Origin: Nitrospira sp. UBA2083
GTDB taxonomy: Bacteria > Nitrospirota > Nitrospiria > Nitrospirales > Nitrospiraceae
Reading direction: 5' to 3'
NCBI GenBank assembly: GCA_002331625.1
Contig: DCZN01000087.1
Location: forward strand, 1 to 6,457
Length of the DNA stretch: 6,457 bases
Part shown: one piece after another, positions 1-6,097 of the stretch
Layout of the letters: the number at the start of each line of letters is the position of its first letter
Position numbering within the stretch: the stretch's first letter is position 1
Made by a program: the position numbers and the translations under genes
Notes under the pieces: generated by a model
The model's database searches: none
Told to the model about the DNA's origin: nothing
What the model saw: the letters and a program-made list of their open reading frames with translations, nothing else

Positions 1-650
1 GTCACAAACTTGGCTTTCCCGATCGCGACGAGCAGCAGCTCCGCCTCGCGGCAGACTGCCGGGAGGTCCTTTGTCTTCGAATGACAGATGGTCACGGTCG
101 CATTCCTTTGAAGCAGCATGAGCGCTAACGGCTTGCCGACAATATTGCTTCGCCCCAGCACTACCGCTCGCTTTCCTTCAATCGAGACGCCCGCTGACTC
201 AATCATCTTGATCACGCCCTTCGGCGTACAGGCTTCGAATACGGGGTGTCCCTCGACCAATCGGCCAAAGTTGTAGGGATGAAATCCGTCTGCATCTTTG
301 AGCGGCGAGACTGCTTCCAAGATGACTTTGCTGTCAATCTGTTTGGGGAGCGGAAGCTGAACCAGGATGCCATGAATGTTTGGATCGGCGTTCTTTTTTT
401 CGATCAACGCCAGGAGCTCGGCTTGTGTGGTGCTCGCCGGCAGTTTGTGATCATCCACATAGATGCCTGCCAATTCGCAGGCCTTTTGCTTATTACGGAC
501 ATAGATCTGCGAGGCAGGATCATCACCCACAAGAATGGTTGCAAGTCCTGGTTTGATCGAGGTCTTGGCAAACAGCTCTGCCGATTCCTTCGCTAGACGC
601 TCACGGACCTGCTGGGCCAGCGCTTTTCCATCAATAAGTTGTGCAGACAC
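1..650 (-). CDS. folD: FolD bifunctional methylenetetrahydrofolate dehydrogenase / methenyltetrahydrofolate cyclohydrolase (3' part missing)
   Basis: FolD oxidises 5,10-methylene-THF to methenyl-THF with NAD(P)+ and hydrolyses it to 10-formyl-THF in the cytosol, feeding purine and formyl-Met synthesis. I translated the minus strand from a GTG start at 650: VSAQLIDGKALAQQVRERLA. The start is preceded by AGGGGG with a 4-base spacer. Family landmarks fall at the E. coli positions: VGDDPAS at 41-47, Y50 and catalytic K54 in YVRNK, Q98 in VQLPLP, D121 in DADGFHP. EACTPKG follows at 139-145 and the Rossmann-side GRSNIVGKP at 166-174. Only 216 codons are inside the window; the family usually has about 285 residues, so the C-terminal quarter lies beyond the left edge. 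No internal stop or frameshift is visible. It is divergent from the beta-propeller gene at 864. The identification is secure, and the GTG start is well supported by the motif register. Confidence 0.96.
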   Translation of the reverse strand, partial: MSAQLIDGKALAQQVRERLAKESAELFAKTSIKPGLATILVGDDPASQIYVRNKQKACELAGIYVDDHKLPASTTQAELLALIEKKNADPNIHGILVQLPLPKQIDSKVILEAVSPLKDADGFHPYNFGRLVEGHPVFEACTPKGVIKMIESAGVSIEGKRAVVLGRSNIVGKPLALMLLQRNATVTICHSKTKDLPAVCREAELLLVAIGKAKFV

Positions 651-762
651 GGTTCCCCCTTGTGACTATGTATTAACCATAAAAATGCTGCAACTTAGCA
701 GGTGATTTTTATGCAAGTCAACGCTCCCCACGGGTACGGACGACGCGTGATGGGCCCAGCGT

Positions 763-800
763 GAACCACATCTCAACACCCCTCACCCCCCCTGTGGTTC
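763..800. repeat. Perfect 8-bp inverted repeat, operator-like, in the folD / propeller divergent gap
   Basis: GAACCACA at 763-770 is exactly reversed and complemented by TGTGGTTC at 793-800, so the arm centres are 30 bp apart, close to three helical turns. The second arm ends one base before the -35 box at 802. The 22-base interval contains no G and 15 C. A regulator site is the simplest reading. An RNA hairpin is less likely, because the rightward promoter lies downstream of the repeat and no T-tract follows it. Its function is inferred only. Confidence 0.5.
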
Positions 801-801
801 C

Positions 802-831
802 TTGACAGTCTCTCTACCCCTTGGATACGAT
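802..831 (+). promoter_or_regulatory. Sigma70-type promoter for the propeller / zinc-ribbon pair
   Basis: A consensus -35 box TTGACA at 802-807 is followed by an 18-base spacer and TACGAT at 826-831, which matches 4 of 6 bases of TATAAT including the key A2 and T6. Transcription would begin near 838, giving a leader of about 26 bases before the TTG start at 864. It is the only good rightward promoter I see in the 651-863 gap. The rest of that gap holds an AT-rich stretch (661-720) upstream of folD, where I found no convincing leftward promoter. Confidence 0.6.
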
Positions 832-848
832 GACCAACAATCTAATGC

Positions 849-860
849 AGGGATGTCCCT
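849..860 (+). repeat. Small palindrome covering the likely Shine-Dalgarno of the propeller gene
   Basis: AGGGATGTCCCT is a perfect dyad (AGGGA, TG, TCCCT). The AGGGA half is the best available ribosome-binding sequence for the TTG start at 864, ending 10 bases before it. In RNA the stem would be about four base pairs (AGGG/CCCU with a four-base loop). It could partly mask the ribosome site, but it is short and may be chance. Confidence 0.3.
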
Positions 861-863
861 CCG

Positions 864-1850
864 TTGCCCTTATCTTCCTATCAGCAGCCGTTCCTCTTTG
901 CCGCACTGCTTCTTATTGCCTTTACCGTACCCAGTGAGGCTGCGCAGATCACGGGTCTGGAGTCGCCCAACAGCTTCGTGGGTGATCCATCCGGCAAGGA
1001 GTATTTCATCTCCAATATCAATGGCGAGCCGGACGCACGAGACAATAACGGTTTTATCACGAAGTTGAATACCGAAGGGAAGGTCATCGCCCTCAAGTTC
1101 ATTCAGGGTGGTGTGACCGACACTGTCCTGCATGCACCGAAGGGCATGGCGTTAGTGGGACCGATTCTCTATGTCACGGACCTGGATCAACTGAAAGGCT
1201 TCGACAAAACCACGGGAAAACTTGTCACCACCGTCTCCTTTTCGTCGCTGACCCGCACATCGGTCTCACTGACCGACGTGGCGGCGACACCGACCGGTCT
1301 CCTGTACGCCTCAGACCAAACAGCCAATTCGATCTACCGCATTACCCCGTCAGATAGTCATCGCGTCGAGCTTCTGCTCCACGATGATCGGCTCGCCGGT
1401 CCGGCTGGAATCGCGATCAATCCCAGAACGAATCACCTCATCGCCGTGAGCTGGGACAAGGGGAAAATCCTCGAAATTACTCCCGATGGACAACTGACCG
1501 AACTGGAGTCAAATGGATTTTTTACCAGCCGCTTTCAAAACCTGAGTGGAGTGGATTTTGATCAATGGGGCAACATGTATGTGTCGGATCTCACAAAGGG
1601 TAAAATTTGGCGCATGACGAGAGACCGTCGTTTCCAAGTCATCGCTGAATATCTTCCCGCTCCCGCCGACATCGGGATTGACCGGATAAACAATCTCATC
1701 TTGGTGCCCTACCACTACGTGCATGCGGCCGAGATGAACGGACTGGAAACGCCTTCCTCAGCCAAGTCCAAGGGCGAGAAACGCACATTGGCCGACTATG
1801 GATTTATTCCGCCGCCTCCCAAGCCAGAGGCCGAGGGGACCAAGAAGTGA
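864..1850 (+). CDS. Exported NHL / SMP-30-like beta-propeller protein of unknown function
   Basis: The 328-residue product is probably periplasmic or secreted. Residues 9-27 (PFLFAALLLIAFTVPSEAA) form a hydrophobic signal segment ending in an SEAA-type cleavage site before Q28. The rest shows six propeller-like repeats of about 40-55 residues, beginning near 34, 91, 136, 180, 228 and 267. They have the recurring pattern hydrophobic-G/D-hydrophobic, then G..YVSD, then a short loop and I.R/I.(K/R)(I/M): examples are LYVTD at 102, LYASDQTANSIYRI at 147 and MYVSDLTKGKIWRM at 238. This resembles NHL and SMP-30/gluconolactonase propellers, a fold used for hydrolases and for binding, so no substrate can be named. 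The tail is Pro- and Lys-rich (PPPPKPEAEGTKK). The start must be TTG at 864: an in-frame TAA lies at 843-845 and no ATG or GTG falls between. The 3' end overlaps the next gene by GTGA, implying co-translation. Confidence 0.85.
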   Translation: MPLSSYQQPFLFAALLLIAFTVPSEAAQITGLESPNSFVGDPSGKEYFISNINGEPDARDNNGFITKLNTEGKVIALKFIQGGVTDTVLHAPKGMALVGPILYVTDLDQLKGFDKTTGKLVTTVSFSSLTRTSVSLTDVAATPTGLLYASDQTANSIYRITPSDSHRVELLLHDDRLAGPAGIAINPRTNHLIAVSWDKGKILEITPDGQLTELESNGFFTSRFQNLSGVDFDQWGNMYVSDLTKGKIWRMTRDRRFQVIAEYLPAPADIGIDRINNLILVPYHYVHAAEMNGLETPSSAKSKGEKRTLADYGFIPPPPKPEAEGTKK

Positions 1851-2548
1851 GTTCCTGCAGCTATTGTCACCATCGCAAGGGAAAGCGCGCCTGTCCGGCG
1901 CTGGGTGGATTAATCTGCAGCCCCTGTTGCGGAGAGCATCGGATGACGCGGATCGCTTGCCCCAATGATTGCGTCTATCTCGACAGTGGAAGCGACTACC
2001 AACAGAAACGGCTCAGCGATCAATTTTTGCCCGTTCGGCGAGATTTCTATCGGGAATTGGATCGATCAGGAGGACACAAGGCGGTTGCGTTATTCAACCT
2101 GATTGAAGTCATCACATTCAGCTATTTTGAAGGGCGCCGCGATGGGCAGGATGCCGAGGTGATCACGGCCCTTCAGGCGCTCCGGCGCACGCTCAGCCCG
2201 TTGCATATTCCCGCAGCGCCGATGCCGGTGTTTGCTGAGCACCTCCGGAAAGAGTACGAAAGCTTCAAAAAGCAGAACCCGGAACAGATCGCGGATTCAT
2301 CTGATGCCCCCGCCGTGTTGGACCAGATCGACCGGTTCGTGTCGACTTTTTCCGGGAAGGAGTTTCAATCCAGTCGGTTTCTTGGAGGGCTGATCGGCTA
2401 TGTGAAAACACACCATCCGGAAATCGCCGATCATCTGAGGAAGAAGCATGAACCAGGGCACATTGTGCTTCCTGGTCAATCTTTCCTACCTTCACCATCC
2501 CCCGAGACACACACCCATGGTCCCGATTGCCGGCACCATCACCACTAA
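1847..2548 (+). CDS. Uncharacterised protein with eight-Cys zinc-ribbon-like N-terminus and His-rich C-terminal tail
   Basis: This 233-residue protein is probably cytosolic, with no signal peptide or membrane segment. I do not recognise a named family. The first 42 residues hold eight cysteines (C4, C7, C16, C24, C27, C28, C38, C42) arranged as CxxC, C, CxxCC, CxxxC, with H8, H9 and H31 nearby. This looks like one or two structural zinc sites. Residues 50-205 are charged and look helical, without recognisable catalytic motifs. The last 15 residues, PETHTHGPDCRHHHH, hold six histidines and one cysteine, like the metal-binding tails of some nickel/zinc proteins. The start is GTG at 1847, overlapping the propeller stop (GTGA) and preceded by AGGGG at 1834-1838 with an 8-base spacer. 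Translation coupling to the exported propeller is therefore likely. Metal binding is inferred from composition, and the biological role is unknown. The gene converges on the PilZ gene 19 bases downstream. Confidence 0.82.
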   Translation: MSSCSYCHHRKGKRACPALGGLICSPCCGEHRMTRIACPNDCVYLDSGSDYQQKRLSDQFLPVRRDFYRELDRSGGHKAVALFNLIEVITFSYFEGRRDGQDAEVITALQALRRTLSPLHIPAAPMPVFAEHLRKEYESFKKQNPEQIADSSDAPAVLDQIDRFVSTFSGKEFQSSRFLGGLIGYVKTHHPEIADHLRKKHEPGHIVLPGQSFLPSPSPETHTHGPDCRHHHH

Positions 2549-2567
2549 CCGACCGTCCCGAACGCGA

Positions 2568-2912
2568 TCAGACGGCTATGTCGATTGTTTGCTGGCGTAA
2601 GAGCTGTTCGATATGAGTGGCTAATCGAAAATCTGCTTCATTTGAGAGAGAGACAAACTGCACACCGAACTCCTGCCCTCGCACCCACCGAACCACTGCC
2701 TGGTCAATATCGAGACTGCCTTGTTGATCGGGCAACCAGAGCCGTACCATCACCATCGCATCGCGTGACAGATTTGTTTGGCTCTTGATCCGAAGGCCGT
2801 TGAGCGAGATGTCCCGCACGACGGAGTGGCAGAAGGAGTGACTCGTATGGTAGCAGCTTGGATAATTCGTCATGAGGCGGCGATACATACGACGTGTAGC
2901 CAACGATTTCAT
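2568..2912 (-). CDS. Small PilZ-domain protein, putative c-di-GMP binder
   Basis: From the ATG at 2912 this is a 114-residue single-domain protein. PilZ hallmarks are present in order: an Arg-rich RRMYRR at 7-12, which satisfies RxxxR; RDISLNGLRI at 33-42, which satisfies DxSxxG (D34, S36, G39); then VRWVRGQEFGVQFV near the C-terminus, the usual last strands of the barrel. Both c-di-GMP contact motifs are intact, so it is probably a cytosolic second-messenger effector; its target is unknown. The start at 2912 has GAGG with a 7-base spacer and gives the usual PilZ N-terminus. The frame stays open upstream to tandem ATGs at 3068/3065, where AGGAG sits 7 bases before the first ATG. That would add 52 residues rich in Ser, Pro, Gly and Arg with no visible domain. 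I prefer the short form but cannot exclude the 166-residue one (2568-3068). The gene lies downstream of the isomerase gene on the same strand. Confidence 0.8.
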   Translation of the reverse strand: MKSLATRRMYRRLMTNYPSCYHTSHSFCHSVVRDISLNGLRIKSQTNLSRDAMVMVRLWLPDQQGSLDIDQAVVRWVRGQEFGVQFVSLSNEADFRLATHIEQLLRQQTIDIAV

Positions 2913-2984
2913 AGGACTCCCTCGGTAGGCACCAGACGCGACGTCAGGATAGCTGCCGACTGGCTTAGAGAGAATCCTACGAAA

Positions 2985-3006
2985 GCCACCCCCCGAAGGG
3001 AGGGGC
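2985..3006 (-). other. UUCG-capped hairpin upstream of the short PilZ start
   Basis: Read on the minus strand, GCCCCUCCC, UUCG and GGGGGUGGC form a stem of eight pairs (one a G-U wobble) with one C-U mismatch, closed by the very stable C(UUCG)G tetraloop. On the plus strand the wobble becomes a mismatch, so the structure favours minus-strand RNA. It lies 73-94 bases before the ATG at 2912 and inside the possible N-terminal extension. No run of T follows, so it is not a standard intrinsic terminator. It could be a leader structure or processing element. Confidence 0.4.
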
Positions 3007-3092
3007 GATTGAGAAGTGCTTAAATACCGAGGCAAGAAGGCAACGGAGGGTTCGCGGGAGGCCATCATTCGGCAACTCCTGACCTAGACCCC

Positions 3093-3117
3093 GAGGACGG
3101 CTCGTGAGCGCTTCCTC
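3093..3117 (-). terminator. Possible hairpin terminator or 3'-end stem after the isomerase gene
   Basis: Six bases beyond the isomerase stop codon, the minus strand carries GAGGA, an internal loop, GCTC-AC-GAGC, then TCCTC, giving outer and inner stems of five and about four pairs. There is no T-run afterwards (GGGG follows), so it does not meet the usual criteria for an intrinsic terminator. It may instead protect an mRNA 3' end or cause only partial termination before the PilZ gene. Confidence 0.25.
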
Positions 3118-3122
3118 TTTGG

Positions 3123-3728
3123 TTACTCGACAATCGTCACCGTCATCTCCACCCGCTCCCGCGGATTATCTCGCTCATCGCGTGCAAGATTGACGATCTT
3201 GTCGGCCACCCCGATTCCCTTGATGACCTCGCCAAACACGGAGTACTTGCGGTCCAAGAACCGTGAGTCCTCGACCACGATGAAAAACTGAGAGCCGGCA
3301 GAATCCGGGTCCGCTGCCCTAGCCATCGAGAGGATGCCCCGTTTATGAGGCATATCGCTAAATTCTGCCTTCACGGTATGGCCGGGTCCACCCTGACCAT
3401 AGGTGTCCTTCTTGAGGGAATCCTTTGTATTGGGGTCTCCGCCTTGAATCATGAAACCGGGAATGACCCGATGAAATATGGTTCCATTGTAGAATCCGGA
3501 CTTTGCCAGCTTGATGAAATTCTCCACATGTCGTGGAGCCACATCCGCATAGAACTTGACTTCGATATCGCCGAACTTCGTTTTGATGATCCCCTTCGGT
3601 CCTCTTGCCGTATCGGACTTTGTCGTCGGAGCCGTATCCGCGGCCATCACCGATCCCACACCGGAAACCGACAAGACAATTCCTACCAGTAGACCGAGAA
3701 GCACTCGGGATCCCTTGTATTTCAACAT
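3123..3728 (-). CDS. Exported cyclophilin-type peptidyl-prolyl cis-trans isomerase
   Basis: It catalyses cis-trans isomerisation of X-Pro bonds, probably in the periplasm as a folding helper. The 201-residue protein has a clear Sec signal peptide: basic K3, K5, R8, a hydrophobic core at 9-27, then SVMAA with cleavage near A29 or A30. The cyclophilin domain spans about 47-200. Active-site residues are present: FHRVIPGFMIQGGDP at 85-99 with catalytic R87 and F92, M93, Q95; GSQFFI at 145-150; FLDRKYSVFGEV at 157-168. F157 replaces the Trp of human CypA and Y162 its His. The Trp-to-Phe change is common in bacterial enzymes with low cyclosporin affinity. ATG at 3728 follows AGGAGG (3740-3735) with a 6-base spacer, one of the strongest ribosome sites in the window. 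It lies 59 bases downstream of rnc on the same strand. A symbol such as ppiA or ppiB would only be a guess. Confidence 0.93.
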   Translation of the reverse strand: MLKYKGSRVLLGLLVGIVLSVSGVGSVMAADTAPTTKSDTARGPKGIIKTKFGDIEVKFYADVAPRHVENFIKLAKSGFYNGTIFHRVIPGFMIQGGDPNTKDSLKKDTYGQGGPGHTVKAEFSDMPHKRGILSMARAADPDSAGSQFFIVVEDSRFLDRKYSVFGEVIKGIGVADKIVNLARDERDNPRERVEMTVTIVE

Positions 3729-3750
3729 CAGTGACCTCCTAGACCGTCAT

Positions 3751-3772
3751 ATGATACCGTTTTATCATCATA
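3751..3772 (-). promoter_or_regulatory. AT-rich inverted repeat and weak promoter candidate between rnc and the isomerase gene
   Basis: ATGATA at 3751-3756 and TATCAT at 3763-3768 form a perfect 6-bp dyad with a 6-base centre. On the minus strand TATGAT (3772-3767) matches the -10 consensus at 5 of 6 positions, but no good -35 lies 16-18 bases upstream; a TTGAGT is too close for it. The dyad ends 10 bases before the AGGAGG ribosome site. It is either a weak or activator-dependent promoter with an operator, or a short mRNA hairpin. Confidence 0.3.
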
Positions 3773-3787
3773 GCGTGGAGTGATGAC

Positions 3788-4495
3788 TCAACGTTCAGCC
3801 TGCGCCAATGCCCGTTGTGCCGCCTCCTGTTCCGCTTCCTTCTTACTGTGCCCTTGGCCAACACCAAACAGTTCGTCGTTGACACGCACTTCCACTTCAA
3901 AAAGCTTGTGATGGTCCGGCCCAGTTTCACGCACGACTACATACCTGGGTAACAACTCATACCGTTTCTGACACCATTCTTGAAGTCGCGTCTTGTAATC
4001 TGTGTCCCCCGGCTGTTCCTGTACAAGATTGATGTGGTGCAATTCATCGCCGAGCACATCGAGCGTGAAGTTGCGGCTCGCCTCAAGCCCCCCATCCAGA
4101 TAGACCGCCGCAATCACGGCCTCCAACGCGTCAGCCAGCAACGACGTTTTCTCCCGCCCGTTCGAACGTTCTTCTCCTCGACCAAGCCTCAGCCTGGCGC
4201 CTAAGTTCAGTCGACGCGCAGCGTTCGCCAATGGGGTTTCGCTGACAAGCTTCGCTTTGAGTTTTGAAAGAGCGCCCTCATCTAATTCAGGGTACTGTCT
4301 CGCAAGATAATCACTCATGATGAGCGATAAGACGGCATCCCCCAAAAACTCCAGCCGCTCATTATGCGCTCGACCTGCGTCTCGCTGCTCGTTCACGTAC
4401 GATTTATGGGTCAACGCCTCTATCAAGAGACTCGCGTTGGAGAATCGATAGTTCGATATGGCAGGAGCACAATCGGCTGAAGGAGCCGGCGTCAT
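3788..4495 (-). CDS. rnc: Ribonuclease III
   Basis: RNase III is a cytosolic, Mg-dependent double-strand-specific endonuclease that processes rRNA precursors and structured mRNAs as a homodimer. The 235-residue product has the usual size and two-domain layout. The endonuclease domain (about 16-150) carries the signature HNERLEFLGDAVL at 44-56, with metal ligands E46, E49 and D53, and LLADALEAVIAAVYLDGG at 119-136, with D122 and E125, so all key acidic residues are intact. The double-stranded RNA-binding domain spans about 163-234 (DYKTRLQEWCQ, then GQGHSKKEAEQEAAQRAL). The ATG at 4495 lies 13 bases after the fabF stop and has no clear Shine-Dalgarno, so it may rely on ribosomes finishing fabF. 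The next in-frame residues fit the family start, and no better start is visible. Placement after fabF is the common bacterial arrangement. Confidence 0.97.
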   Translation of the reverse strand: MTPAPSADCAPAISNYRFSNASLLIEALTHKSYVNEQRDAGRAHNERLEFLGDAVLSLIMSDYLARQYPELDEGALSKLKAKLVSETPLANAARRLNLGARLRLGRGEERSNGREKTSLLADALEAVIAAVYLDGGLEASRNFTLDVLGDELHHINLVQEQPGDTDYKTRLQEWCQKRYELLPRYVVVRETGPDHHKLFEVEVRVNDELFGVGQGHSKKEAEQEAAQRALAQAER

Positions 4496-4508
4496 CGTAA
4501 CACGCGCA

Positions 4509-5771
4509 CTAGGCGTCTACTCTCTTGAAGATCAAACAGGCGTTGACTCCCCCGAACCCAAAGGAGTTTGACAGCGCCATCTGAATGGCGGCTGGTCGTG
4601 CCTTATTGGGAACATAGTCCAAATCACAGGCTGGATCCGGATGGTCTAGATTGATGGTGGGAGGGAGCATACCGTGAAACAGCGCCAGCACACTAAAGAC
4701 CGCTTCGATCCCACCGGCAGCCCCGAGTAAATGCCCTGTCATCGATTTGGTCGAGCTGACCGGAATGCGATACGCCTGTTCCCCGAACACCCGTTTAATC
4801 GCTCGGGTCTCAATCGCATCGGCCATCGTCGACGTCCCATGCGCATTGATATATCCGATCTCGTTGCGATCGATCGCAGCGTCCTTCAGCGCGAGTTCCA
4901 TGCAACGGACAGCCCCTTCGCCTTCCTCCGGTGGAGCCGTAATGTGATACGCATCGCTGTTCATCCCATACCCGATGATCTCACCGTACACCCTGACTCC
5001 ACGCCGACGGGCATGTTCCAACTCCTCGATCACCACGACCCCGGCACCCTCGCCCAATACGAACCCATCCCGGTCCTTGTCGAACGGGCGGCTTGCCTTC
5101 GTCGGCTCATCATTCCTGAACGATAAGGCTTTAGCGGCTGCGAACCCCGCCACTCCGAGGGGAGTGACTGCCGCTTCAGCCCCACCAGCCACCATGACAT
5201 CAGCCTCACCTCGTTGGATCAGACGGTACGCATCTCCGATGCAATGATTGCCCGTAGCACAAGCCGTGACCGCACACGAGTTCGGCCCCTTGGCTCCGAT
5301 CCGAATCGCTACTTGCCCGGACGCCAAATTGATGATGGTCATTGGAATGAAGAACGGAGACACCCGGCCAGGCCCCTTGGCTTTGAGCACATCGTGATAG
5401 TGCTCAATTGATCCAAGCCCGCCGATCCCGGAACCGATGTACACGCCGACCCTGGTCGCTTCCTCCGGCATGACTTTTAATCCGGCATCATCCACCGCCA
5501 ACTGGGCGGCGCCCACGGCGTAGTGGATGAACGTATCCATCTTCTTGATCTCTTTCTTTTCAATAAACTGAGCCGGGTCAAAATCTTTCACTTCCCCCGC
5601 AATTTGGGCATCATAGCCCGTGGGGTCAAATCGGGTGATTCGGCCGATCCCTGACTCACCGGTACAAATCGCTTTCCAGGTTTTCTCGACACCCGTACCC
5701 AGAGGGGTCACCAGTCCCAGACCGGTGACCACCACACGCCGTCCTGTTTGACCAGGTGTTCCTGAAGACAT
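4509..5771 (-). CDS. fabF: Beta-ketoacyl-ACP synthase II (KAS II)
   Basis: FabF condenses malonyl-ACP with acyl-ACP, extending fatty acids by two carbons in the cytosol. The 420-residue length is slightly above the roughly 412 of E. coli because of a short polar N-terminus before [15 protein letters not shown] (11-25). The thiolase-fold catalytic set is complete: nucleophile C171 in [18 protein letters not shown]311 in NAHGTST, and K342 and H347 in [27 protein letters not shown] closes the C-terminus. After H311 the loop reads STMADAIET, one residue shorter than the E. coli STPAGDKAEA; I believe such short loops also occur in other bacterial FabF proteins. ATG at 5771 begins two bases after the acpP stop, so the two are almost certainly co-translated. 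The best ribosome sequence, AAGGA, lies inside the end of acpP, 12 bases before the start. The His-Cys-His triad and the Lys rule out KAS III. Confidence 0.97.
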   Translation of the reverse strand: MSSGTPGQTGRRVVVTGLGLVTPLGTGVEKTWKAICTGESGIGRITRFDPTGYDAQIAGEVKDFDPAQFIEKKEIKKMDTFIHYAVGAAQLAVDDAGLKVMPEEATRVGVYIGSGIGGLGSIEHYHDVLKAKGPGRVSPFFIPMTIINLASGQVAIRIGAKGPNSCAVTACATGNHCIGDAYRLIQRGEADVMVAGGAEAAVTPLGVAGFAAAKALSFRNDEPTKASRPFDKDRDGFVLGEGAGVVVIEELEHARRRGVRVYGEIIGYGMNSDAYHITAPPEEGEGAVRCMELALKDAAIDRNEIGYINAHGTSTMADAIETRAIKRVFGEQAYRIPVSSTKSMTGHLLGAAGGIEAVFSVLALFHGMLPPTINLDHPDPACDLDYVPNKARPAAIQMALSNSFGFGGVNACLIFKRVDA

Positions 5772-5773
5772 GC

Positions 5774-6007
5774 TTAGGACTTTTCCTTGATGTAGTCCAA
5801 CGCCTTCCCAACGGTCAGAATTTTCTCGGCATCCTCGTCGGGAATTTCGATCGAGAACTCTTCCTCGAGTGCCATGACCAGCTCGACGGTATCGAGCGAA
5901 TCAGCTCCAAGGTCTTCAACAAAGGAGGCCTCCGGCGTCACCTCATCCTCTTCCACACCCAGCTGCTCAGCAATAATCTTTTTGACCCGCTCTTCAACAG
6001 TTGCCAT
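5774..6007 (-). CDS. acpP: Acyl carrier protein
   Basis: AcpP carries growing acyl chains on a 4'-phosphopantetheine arm and hands them to FabG and FabF, encoded on either side. The product is 77 residues, the normal size, acidic and helical. The prosthetic-group attachment site is S37 in [19 protein letters not shown], matching the DSL motif of the family, with the canonical recognition helix following it. The start is ATG at 6007 ([18 protein letters not shown]), preceded by AAGGAGGT at 6025-6018 with a 10-base spacer. The open frame continues upstream to an ATG at 6079, but that would add 24 residues absent from known carrier proteins and would bury the ribosome site. The 90-base gap to fabG (6008-6097) contains this ribosome site; I found no convincing promoter there. 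Confidence 0.98.
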   Translation of the reverse strand: MATVEERVKKIIAEQLGVEEDEVTPEASFVEDLGADSLDTVELVMALEEEFSIEIPDEDAEKILTVGKALDYIKEKS

Positions 6008-6097
6008 CGCTCTCACTACCTCCTTCCCCGCTATAACTTCCTCTGTACCGCCACATGGGGATCTGTGATGGCCGTACATCTAAATCATTCAACGTTC

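Noticed and set aside
246..596. Plus-strand open frame of 116 residues
   Set aside because: It lies wholly inside folD, whose motifs are in perfect register on the opposite strand.
771..792. Possible G-quadruplex on the minus strand opposite the C-rich interval
   Set aside because: Only two long G runs are present, not the four needed for an intramolecular quadruplex.
802..1068. Open frame starting at the TTG of the -35 box and overlapping the propeller N-terminus
   Set aside because: Its product has no recognisable features, it starts inside the promoter, and the overlapping frame encodes clear propeller repeats. Only its first few residues matter, as possible evidence of an indel.
2549..2580. 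Possible shared terminator between the convergent zinc-ribbon and PilZ genes
   Set aside because: Only a 5-bp CCGTC/GACGG match with a 13-base loop is present and no T-run follows on either strand.
4731..5126. Plus-strand open frame of 131 residues
   Set aside because: It is antisense to fabF, contains no family motif, and is a by-product of GC-rich coding sequence.
6008..6079. N-terminal extension of acyl carrier protein to an ATG at 6079
   Set aside because: The strong AAGGAGGT site and the conserved MATVEERV start at 6007 show that the extension is leader, not protein.
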